This document shows positions 1-5,294 of a stretch of 5,294 nt of DNA, in pieces. How positions within the stretch are numbered: the stretch's first letter is position 1; the number at the start of each line of letters is the position of its first letter. The DNA is taken from the NCBI GenBank assembly GCA_003222065.1, contig QHUV01000576.1, positions 1 through 5,294 on the forward strand, in the 5' to 3' direction. Made by a program: the position numbers and the translations under genes. The notes below the pieces were generated by a model. That model ran no database searches. It was not told the DNA's origin and worked only from the letters and a program-made list of their open reading frames with translations. The stretch is from Gemmatimonadota bacterium. Its GTDB lineage: Bacteria > Gemmatimonadota > Gemmatimonadetes > Gemmatimonadales > Gemmatimonadaceae.

Positions 1-618
1 CAACGTAGACGGTGTCGCTGACGCTGCCCAGCCGATGAGCTCCGGTAGTTCGTTGACCTGCGCCGCTGTCAGAATCGCGCCCGTGAGCGCGGTTTCCGGC
101 TCGCGTCCGTCGCTCGCCGCGGCGACGACGGAGAGCGCTTTTCTGCCGATCCACGCGCCGCTGCCTTCGTCACCGAAGACGGGACCCCAACCTCCGCAGC
201 GCGCCGTCGTCCCTGTGGGCCCGCGACCGTACGCGATCGATCCCGTGCCGCTGATGAGTAGCACACCCGGACCGTCGGCGAAGGCATCATCGAGCGCGAC
301 ACTGAAATCGGAGTGTATCACGATCTCGTCGGCCAACTCGCGGCTCGCCAACGCTTGCCACAGTTCCTGCCGCTCGGTCTCGCGGCCAACGCCGGCGACG
401 CCGACGCAAAGCACGCGAGGCACGACGTGCGTCATCTCGCACGACGCGAGCGCGTCGCGCACGACGTCGGCGATGACTGCCGCTGACTCCTCGACGCGTC
501 CCGGGCGGACGGCACTCGCCGGTCCGACGACGTCACCGACCATTCCGCCATGTTCGTCCGCGACCATCGCTCGGGTCTTCGAGCCGCCGCCGTCGATACC
601 GATGACGATGAGCGTCAT
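1..618 (-). CDS. N-acetylglucosamine/glucosamine kinase, BadF/BadG/BcrA/BcrD ATPase family (3' end cut by window edge)
   Basis: This is the N-terminal 206 residues of an ASKHA-fold sugar kinase that probably transfers phosphate from ATP to the 6-hydroxyl of GlcNAc or glucosamine in the cytoplasm. Seen in the translation: the phosphate-1 loop IDGGGSKT at residues 8-15; HSDFS with candidate catalytic Asp104; the phosphate-2 motif LLISGTGS at 120-127; and GGWGP followed by GDEGSGAWIG at 142-158. The last block is characteristic of the eukaryotic NAGK and bacterial GspK/NagK-like branch. The family is usually about 300 residues, so roughly the last third lies beyond position 1. ATG at 618-616 overlaps the stop of the preceding symporter (ATGA). 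No Shine-Dalgarno is visible, so translational coupling is likely. The next gene upstream but one encodes a GlcN6P deaminase, which supports an amino-sugar substrate. GlcNAc versus glucosamine cannot be decided from sequence. Confidence 0.9.
   Translation of the reverse strand, partial: MTLIVIGIDGGGSKTRAMVADEHGGMVGDVVGPASAVRPGRVEESAAVIADVVRDALASCEMTHVVPRVLCVGVAGVGRETERQELWQALASRELADEIVIHSDFSVALDDAFADGPGVLLISGTGSIAYGRGPTGTTARCGGWGPVFGDEGSGAWIGRKALSVVAAASDGREPETALTGAILTAAQVNELPELIGWAASATPSTL
615..618 (-). promoter_or_regulatory. ATGA stop/start overlap coupling symporter and kinase
   Basis: The kinase ATG (618-616) overlaps the symporter TGA (617-615) by one base of sequence on each side, giving a 4-base ATGA. 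No purine-rich ribosome site precedes it, so kinase translation probably depends on ribosomes finishing the symporter. The frameshift in that symporter would interrupt this coupling. Confidence 0.8.
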
Positions 619-1953
619 ATGGTCCGGACGCCGAGCGGAGCAGGATGCGTGAGCGACGCAAGAATTCCCGTCACGAGCGTAATGGTGGTGCCGATGAGAA
701 CATACCACGGCCACGCTATCGTGCCTAACGGTTGTAGCACGTCGCGCAGTGCTGGCACCGCGGCGGCGATCTGCTTGGCAAATACGATGAAGGCCATCGC
801 CAGAATCCCGACGCTCATGCCGATGATTGCGTCCGATTGGCGAGCGCGACGCCACAAGATACCGAGAAAGAATCCGCCGAGGAGCCCGCCGTAAGTGAAG
901 GACGCGATCGAAAGCGCGATGACGACGACCGGCGTCTGTTGGTTTTGCGGAAACAGAAGTGCGCCGCCGGTGAGCACGACGCCCCATAACAGCGCGAATA
1001 TCTTCGCCACGCGTAGTGTGCGAGGATCATCGGCGCGACGGCCGGTGAGCGGTAGGTAGATGTCATGGGTCGCCGCCGCCGCCAGCGAGTTGATCGCGCC
1101 CGAATGGGTGCTCATCGTCGCCGCGAGGATCGCCGCGAGCACGAGTCCGAGCAGGCCGTGCGGCATGTACTGCAGAATGAAGGTGGGGAAGACGTCATCA
1201 GCCTTGGCGAAGCCGTGGTTCGGTCCATACAGGGCCCAGAGGCCCACGCCGATCATCAGAAAGAGCGTGAATTGCAGCGTGACGACGACGCCGCTGCCAA
1301 CAATCGCCGTCTGCGCGTCCTTCAGTGTGCGCGACGACAACAGTCGCTGCACGATCAGCTGGTCGGCGCCGTGCGACGCCATCGACAAGAATGCACCGCC
1401 AATGAGACCCGCGAAGACGGTGTGCGGCCGATCGAAGCCAGTATAGAAGTCGATAAACTTCAACTTTCCCGCCGGCGCCGCCGTGGCGAGAATCTGCGAC
1501 CAACCACCGGTGACGAGTCGGGATGGCCGTCGCGAACACCCGCACGGAGTCGGCGAGCCCCCGCGTCACCATGAACACGATCGAGGTGAAGCGCCGCGTC
1601 GCCAGGCCGAAGCGCTGCTCGAGGAGCGCGTACGCGGTGACCAGCTCACCCTGGTAGTAGCGGGGGAGCAGGACCCCGGCGACGACAACGCGCCCGAGCA
1701 AATAGCCGACGGAGACCTGAAGGAATCCGAGATTCCCCGTGTACGCGAGACCGGGAATACTGATGAAAGTGAGCGCGCTCGTTTCGCTGGCGACGACGGA
1801 GAACATCACCGCCCACCAGGGAATTGAGCGGCCGGCGACGAAATACTCTTTGGCGTCGCGCTGGCGTCGCCCGACCCAGATTCCCAGGAGGGTCGTGCCG
1901 ACGAGGTACGCGAGAATGACGAGTGCGTCGAGCGCCGAGAGGCCGCGCGTCAT
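615..1953 (-). pseudogene. Sodium:solute symporter (SSF/SLC5), broken by internal deletion and frameshift
   Basis: This was a membrane Na+-coupled solute importer. Starting at ATG 1953-1951, residues 1-145 are good SSF sequence: a first helix near 8-28, the segment around SETSALTFISIPG at 56-68, and a helix ending in DSVRVFATAIP. After CCG at 1521-1519 this frame becomes basic, non-membrane sequence and stops at 1198. A second frame resumes from CTC at 1517-1515 with LVTGGWSQILATAAPAGKL and runs 300 residues to TGA at 617-615. It carries the QxxVQR motif (DQLIVQRLL) and AATMST, which aligns with the Na2-site Ala/Ser/Ser of vSGLT. The two parts total 445 residues, while relatives have about 500-520. 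The missing block is the helix pair with the family's FGGLxAVxWTDxxQ-like region. An internal TTG at 1463 could start the second part but would give only a partial transporter. The cause could be real gene decay or an assembly error. Confidence 0.85.
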
Positions 1954-1997
1954 GCGCTGCGCGTTAGGCGGTTGCTATCGCCGTTAGGCAGCGAGCC
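1954..1997 (-). other. 44-bp spacer between nagB and symporter, with two GTTAGGC direct copies
   Basis: This is the longest gap between genes in the window. On the plus strand CGTTAGGC occurs at 1962-1969 and again at 1982-1989, a 20-bp period. On the minus strand GCTGC (1991-1987) can pair with GCAGC (1960-1956), and GGCG with CGCC inside it, forming a weak nested hairpin. There is no T-tract, so it is not a convincing intrinsic terminator. No Shine-Dalgarno sequence precedes the symporter ATG, and no promoter boxes were recognised. Confidence 0.5.
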
Positions 1998-3941
1998 TTA
2001 CTCCTCGACGACATAGGCTTCCATCGCGAAGTATTCGGCGAGGCCTAGCCGGTCGAGCTCCGCGGCCGTGCCCTTGTTCCGCGCTTCGACACGCTGCCAG
2101 AACTCCCGCTCGTCGTAGCCGCCGGGAAAGGGCGCCGAATCCTTCTGCGATTGATGTTTGAAGATCGCCTGGATCTTGAGCCGCAGCTCTTCCTGCGAGA
2201 GCGGCACTAGCCAGGTGGCCTCGTGAATCGGCCACTCCTGCCACGCGCCTCGGTATAGCCACGTCTCCGGCCGGAGGCCCAAGACCTGGCTCTCGTCGAG
2301 CGCACGATCGATCGCTTCCTTGCACATGCGATGCGTGCCGTGCGGATCCGAGAGGTCCCCGGCGACGAAGATCTGTTGCGGCCCAATTTCCTCCAAAAGT
2401 GCGCGCACGATCGCGACGTCCTTCGGTCCGATCGCCTCCTTGCGCACCTTCCCCGTCTGATAGAACGGCAGATTGAGGAAGCGCGCCGCGCCGCGCGGAA
2501 GGCCGACCGTCTCGATCCCGCTCACCGCTTCCGCTTCGCGGATGATGCGTTTGATGTCCTGTACTTCCGGTATATCGACTTCGCCTGGTCGCTTGCGCTC
2601 GAGAAACGCATACACCGTCTCGGCGAGCGTCCCAACCTTCGCCGGATCGATGAGACCGTTGCCCGCCGTGCGGACGAGGAAGTCGACGTACCGGCGCACG
2701 TCGTGATCGAAAACCGCGATGTTGCCGCTCGTTTGATACGCGATCGTGATCTCGTTCTCGTTCTCGACCAGCTTCCGCAGGATGCCGCCCATCGAGATGA
2801 CGTCGTCGTCGGGATGGGGCGAAAAGCAAATGATCCGCTGGTGCGTGGGCAGCTTGGACTTCCCGCGAATCTTTGCGCCGAGGATGTTGAAAACCTTCCC
2901 GTTCACCTCGCCCGGCGTCCCGTACTTCGCGACGAGCGCCGACATCTTGTGCTCCGCGTAGTCGCGCTGGGTGAGCTTGAGAATCGCCTTGTTCGTCTGC
3001 TGCGACAGCCAGATCACGGCGCGCACCATCAGTTCCTGGGCCCACTGGACCTCGTCGATCAGCCACGGGGTCTTGATGCGCGTCAGTTCGGCGCCGGCGG
3101 CGCGATCGACATAGAAGGTCGTATCCGCATGGCGCTGCAGGAACGTCGCCGCGACCTCGACGTCGATATCACCTTCGACCGCGCGCCTAACGATCGAGGA
3201 CTTGTGCTCGCCTGTGGCGAGGATCGCGATCTCGTGCGCGTCGAGAATCGTCGCCACGCCCATCGTGATTGCCTCGCGCGGCACGAACTCCTCGCCGAAG
3301 AAATCGGCCGCCGCATCCAGCCGGGTGATGGCGTCGAGCGTAACGAGCCGAGTCCGACTATGCGCGCCAGAACCCGGCTCATTAAAGCCGATGTGGCCCG
3401 TCTTGCCGATACCCAGAATCTGAAAATCAATACCGCCAGCGTCGGCAATCGCGTCCTCGTAGCGACGGCAGTAGTCGTCGACACGCTCCCGCGGAGTCGT
3501 TCCGTCGGGGATGTGAACGTTCTCTGGCCTGATGTCGATCTGCGAGAAGAGATTCTCCCACATGAAGCGGTAGTAGGAGTGAATGCTCTCCTTCGGCATT
3601 GGGTAGTACTCGTCGAGATTGAACGTCGCGACGTGTTGAAACGTCAGTCCGTCCTCGCGATGCATGCGGATGAGCTCACGGTAGACGCCGATTGGCGTCG
3701 ATCCCGTCGCTAAACCGAGGACAGCCGTCTCACCCGCGGCGTCTTTCTCGCGCACGAGGGTGGCGATCCGATTGGCGACGAGCCGCGCGATGTGCTCGTG
3801 ATCGTCGACGACGAGCGTGCGAATGCGCTCGAGGCCGGCGGGAACGTGCGGGACACGAGAAGGCCCGCGAGTCGGCGAGCGATCGCGGGCCTCTTTCTCG
3901 GCAACGGCGTCCGGGCGGACGCCTGCGACCGACTCTGCCAT
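1998..3941 (-). CDS. nagB: Glucosamine-6-phosphate deaminase NagB fused to PIG-L/LmbE-type deacetylase domain
   Basis: This 647-residue cytoplasmic protein has two domains. The NagB domain (about 40-320) would convert GlcN6P to Fru6P and ammonia. It shows the phosphate loop GLATGSTP (76-83), NLDEYY with the proton-acceptor Asp110, GKTGHIGFNEP (179-189) with His183 and Glu188, and Arg207 and Lys247 at the E. coli Arg172/Lys208 positions. Where E. coli has catalytic Asp141 this protein has Thr181. The PIG-L domain (about 368-560) has SPHPDDD (374-380) and DPHGTH (532-537), the usual metal-binding motifs of GlcNAc-type deacetylases. Single-domain NagB is about 265 residues. Long NagB-PIG-L fusions are known from Bacteroidota and relatives, and the HPDDD and TGH variants seem typical of that group from memory. 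ATG at 3941 is the only usual start before residue 93. It lies 7 bp after the iron-sulfur carrier stop, and no Shine-Dalgarno is seen. Residues 1-38 are a charged extension containing a DNA inverted repeat. The substrate of the deacetylase half is unknown. Confidence 0.93.
   Translation of the reverse strand: MAESVAGVRPDAVAEKEARDRSPTRGPSRVPHVPAGLERIRTLVVDDHEHIARLVANRIATLVREKDAAGETAVLGLATGSTPIGVYRELIRMHREDGLTFQHVATFNLDEYYPMPKESIHSYYRFMWENLFSQIDIRPENVHIPDGTTPRERVDDYCRRYEDAIADAGGIDFQILGIGKTGHIGFNEPGSGAHSRTRLVTLDAITRLDAAADFFGEEFVPREAITMGVATILDAHEIAILATGEHKSSIVRRAVEGDIDVEVAATFLQRHADTTFYVDRAAGAELTRIKTPWLIDEVQWAQELMVRAVIWLSQQTNKAILKLTQRDYAEHKMSALVAKYGTPGEVNGKVFNILGAKIRGKSKLPTHQRIICFSPHPDDDVISMGGILRKLVENENEITIAYQTSGNIAVFDHDVRRYVDFLVRTAGNGLIDPAKVGTLAETVYAFLERKRPGEVDIPEVQDIKRIIREAEAVSGIETVGLPRGAARFLNLPFYQTGKVRKEAIGPKDVAIVRALLEEIGPQQIFVAGDLSDPHGTHRMCKEAIDRALDESQVLGLRPETWLYRGAWQEWPIHEATWLVPLSQEELRLKIQAIFKHQSQKDSAPFPGGYDEREFWQRVEARNKGTAAELDRLGLAEYFAMEAYVVEE
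3856..3900. repeat. Inverted repeat (10-bp GC-rich stem) inside nagB N-terminal extension
   Basis: AGGCCCGCGA at 3861-3870 is an exact reverse complement of TCGCGGGCCT at 3883-3892, with a 12-base loop. CGAGA at 3856-3860 pairs further with TCTCG at 3896-3900 across a 3-base bulge. The layout resembles a bidirectional terminator stem, but the flanking T/A runs are poor on both strands. It encodes residues of about 17-27 of the fused NagB, in the part unlike other NagB proteins. It could be an mRNA structure affecting nagB expression or a former intergenic hairpin now translated. Confidence 0.6.
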
Positions 3942-3948
3942 CGTATTG

Positions 3949-4272
3949 TTAGGCGGAGAACGAAGTGCCGCAGCCGCAGCCGCCAGTGGCGTTAGGATTC
4001 TTGAACGTGAAGCCCGACCCCATCATCGACGTCACGTAGTCGATGGTCACACCATTGAGGTACTGCGCCGAGAACGGGTCGACGAACACACGCCAGCCCG
4101 CTTGATCCACCACCAGATCGTCGTCCGCGGCTTCGTCCTCGATAAGCAAACCATACTTGAAGCCGCTGCAGCCACCGGGCTGCACGCTCACGCGGAGTCC
4201 GCCCTTCGCCGGGTCGACTCCTTCCTGCTCCATGAACTTCTTCACCTCGGCTGACGCGTTCGGTGTGATCAC
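3949..4272 (-). CDS. A-type iron-sulfur cluster carrier (HesB/IscA/ErpA/SufA family)
   Basis: This 107-residue protein is a complete A-type carrier, which receives Fe-S clusters from the assembly scaffold and passes them to target enzymes in the cytoplasm. The three ligand cysteines are present: Cys35 in PGGCSGFKYGL, and Cys99 and Cys101 in the C-terminal GGCGCGTSF. The segment VDPFSAQYLNG and the GSGFTFKNPNA stretch before the last cysteines are also standard. The GTG start at 4272-4270 gives the normal family length. Longer readings into the upstream symporter add unrelated sequence. The start overlaps the symporter stop (GTGA), and nagB begins 7 bp after its TAA. Sequence alone does not separate IscA, ErpA and SufA. 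Its place between a sugar symporter and an amino-sugar enzyme is unusual, and no iscS, iscU or suf gene is in view. Confidence 0.95.
   Translation of the reverse strand: MITPNASAEVKKFMEQEGVDPAKGGLRVSVQPGGCSGFKYGLLIEDEAADDDLVVDQAGWRVFVDPFSAQYLNGVTIDYVTSMMGSGFTFKNPNATGGCGCGTSFSA
4269..4272 (-). promoter_or_regulatory. GTGA stop/start overlap coupling symporter and iron-sulfur carrier
   Basis: The carrier GTG (4272-4270) overlaps the symporter TGA (4271-4269). Only a weak GGA lies just upstream (in TTGGATC), so the start probably relies on ribosomes that have just ended the symporter. GTG was chosen because the family pattern ITPNASAEVKK starts directly after it. Confidence 0.75.
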
Positions 4273-5294
4273 GCGATCCAAGCAAATGCCAGGACGGCGA
4301 TGATCAGCATCACAAGACCCGGTGCCGCCTCTCCAAAGAGGATCTTGCCGACTCCGAACAGCGTAGCATAAACGGCGACAATTCCTGCGAGCCAGTTCGT
4401 CCACGCGAGTGCGCCGCCGGGTATCGGCTCGCGCCCGTAACCCAGCTTCGTGGACACGGCGAGCCAACCGGGGCCGCCCGGCCGGACGCGCTCGTAGAAT
4501 GACTCGAGGACCGATGCCGGCTCAGGCTTGGTGAGAAACGTTGCACCGATCCAGACGACCGTCGTCACGACCACAGTGATGAGGAGCACGATTGCATCGG
4601 AGTCCGCTCCGGCATTACGCACGATTGATGGAGTGAACGCGGCGACCTGGGCGGTCGTAATGAGGTGCAGCTTCGAGAGCACCAGGCCGAAACCACCGCT
4701 CACGTAGCTGAACGTTACGAATGACGCGACCATCGCACTGATCTCACTCCACGCGCTTACCCGCCACCAGTACCAGCGCAAGATGTACACGAGTCCCGTT
4801 CCGGCGCCGAGACCGATGAGGAACTTCCACGCTTGCTCAACCGTCGCGAGCTGCGACGTCACAAGAATGGAGAGCAAGAACAGTACAACCGTCGCCCAGC
4901 GCGAGATGGCGACATAATGCCGCTCCGTCGCGGTCTTGCGAATAAAGCGGCGGTAGAAGTCGTTCACGAGATAGGACGCGCCCCAGTTGAGTTGCGTCGC
5001 GACGGTAGACATGTATGCCGCGGCGAACCCGGCCATCATGAAGCCACGCCATGGCGTCGGCAGGAGATCGACGAAGGCCTGCACGTACGCGGCTTCGTGA
5101 TCGCGCTGGCCGTTCACCATGACGCCATTCGGGTATAGGATCACCGTCGCCAGACCGGTGATGATCCACGGCCAGGGACGAACCGCGTAATGCGCCACCT
5201 GGAAGAAGAGCGTCGCCAAAACTCCGTCACGCTCAGTCTTCGCGGAGAAGATCCGCTGCGCTACATAGCCGCCGCCGCCTGGCTCCGCGCCGGG
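4269..5294 (-). CDS. Sodium:solute symporter (SSF/SLC5), C-terminal 341 residues (5' end cut by window edge)
   Basis: This is the C-terminal part of a Na+-coupled inner-membrane importer. The frame is open to the last base. It begins PGAEPGGGGYVAQRIFSAK, which carries the QR motif found before the seventh or eighth helix of SSF proteins. AAAYMST, at visible residues 91-97, aligns with the Na2-site Ala361/Ser364/Ser365 of vSGLT, so sodium binding looks intact. LNWGASYLVNDFYRRF follows, as in the family. About seven hydrophobic segments can be seen, the last two near the C-terminus (WLAGIVAVYATLFGVGK and LVMLIIAVLAFAW). Relatives of this type are about 560-600 residues, so roughly 220-260 are outside the window. 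It is clearly different from the second symporter at 615-1953 and is not a copy of it. The substrate is inferred as an amino sugar from its neighbours only. Its stop overlaps the start of the Fe-S carrier. Confidence 0.93.
   Translation of the reverse strand, partial: PGAEPGGGGYVAQRIFSAKTERDGVLATLFFQVAHYAVRPWPWIITGLATVILYPNGVMVNGQRDHEAAYVQAFVDLLPTPWRGFMMAGFAAAYMSTVATQLNWGASYLVNDFYRRFIRKTATERHYVAISRWATVVLFLLSILVTSQLATVEQAWKFLIGLGAGTGLVYILRWYWWRVSAWSEISAMVASFVTFSYVSGGFGLVLSKLHLITTAQVAAFTPSIVRNAGADSDAIVLLITVVVTTVVWIGATFLTKPEPASVLESFYERVRPGGPGWLAVSTKLGYGREPIPGGALAWTNWLAGIVAVYATLFGVGKILFGEAAPGLVMLIIAVLAFAWIA

Noticed and set aside
405..480. Repeated GCACGAC/CGACG-like words in the kinase gene
   Set aside because: They are irregular and explained by Arg/Asp/Val/Ala codons with strong GC preference. 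There is no regular repeat unit or spacer, so not CRISPR or tandem repeat.
35..652. 205-codon plus-strand frame opposite the kinase
   Set aside because: The minus-strand frame carries all ASKHA kinase motifs. The plus-strand product is Ser/Thr/Ala/Pro-rich and looks like an antisense shadow.
1500..1530. Programmed ribosomal frameshift in the second symporter
   Set aside because: There is no slippery run at the junction, and about 55-65 conserved residues are missing, which a frameshift alone cannot explain.
1956..1991. Integron attC-like site, since GTTAGGC and GCCTAAC match core-site consensus
   Set aside because: The two copies here are in direct orientation. attC needs inverted core sites with a long imperfect palindrome between them, and no integrase or cassette layout is present.
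2265..2276. 12-bp palindrome CTCCGGCCGGAG
   Set aside because: It lies in conserved nagB coding sequence and short GC palindromes are expected by chance in such DNA.
1984..3066. 360-codon minus-strand frame overlapping the PIG-L half of nagB
   Set aside because: It is out of frame with clear PIG-L motifs and its translation is Arg/Gly-rich with no family resemblance.
2331..3713. Long open frame on the plus strand, 460 codons, opposite nagB
   Set aside because: It is an antisense shadow of a well-supported gene in GC-rich DNA. Its translation is Arg/Asp-rich and low in complexity, with no recognisable domain.

Overview
The window is GC-rich bacterial DNA with five genes, all on the minus strand and read from right to left. 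They are packed like one operon. The order is: a Na+:solute symporter (SSF/SLC5, 5' end outside the window), an A-type iron-sulfur carrier (HesB/IscA/ErpA), a long NagB-type glucosamine-6-phosphate deaminase fused to a PIG-L/LmbE deacetylase domain, a second SSF symporter that is broken, and a BadF-type amino-sugar kinase (3' end outside the window). Junctions are a 4-bp overlap (GTGA), a 7-bp gap, a 44-bp gap and a 4-bp overlap (ATGA). The operon promoter and terminator are not in the window.

The genes suggest amino-sugar catabolism. A symporter would import GlcNAc, glucosamine or a related sugar. The kinase would phosphorylate it, and the NagB domain would turn glucosamine-6-phosphate into fructose-6-phosphate and ammonia. 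No NagA deacetylase is visible. The PIG-L domain on NagB could supply a deacetylation step, but that is inference. The iron-sulfur carrier has no obvious role in this pathway, yet it sits inside the operon and overlaps the first symporter.

High GC, the long NagB-PIG-L fusion, SSF symporters of this style and the lack of clear Shine-Dalgarno sites suggest Gemmatimonadota or a related Bacteroidota/Acidobacteriota-like lineage. This rests on remembered family resemblance, not a search, so it is only a moderate guess.

The main anomaly is the second symporter. Its first 145 residues and its last 300 residues both look like good SSF sequence but lie in different frames. They meet at about 1515-1519, and roughly 55-65 family-typical residues are missing there. 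This is best explained by one internal deletion, either real or an assembly error. Other points of note are a Thr where E. coli NagB has catalytic Asp141, a strong inverted repeat inside the nagB N-terminal extension, and a recurring GTTAGGC heptamer concentrated at gene junctions. The plus strand shows no believable gene.
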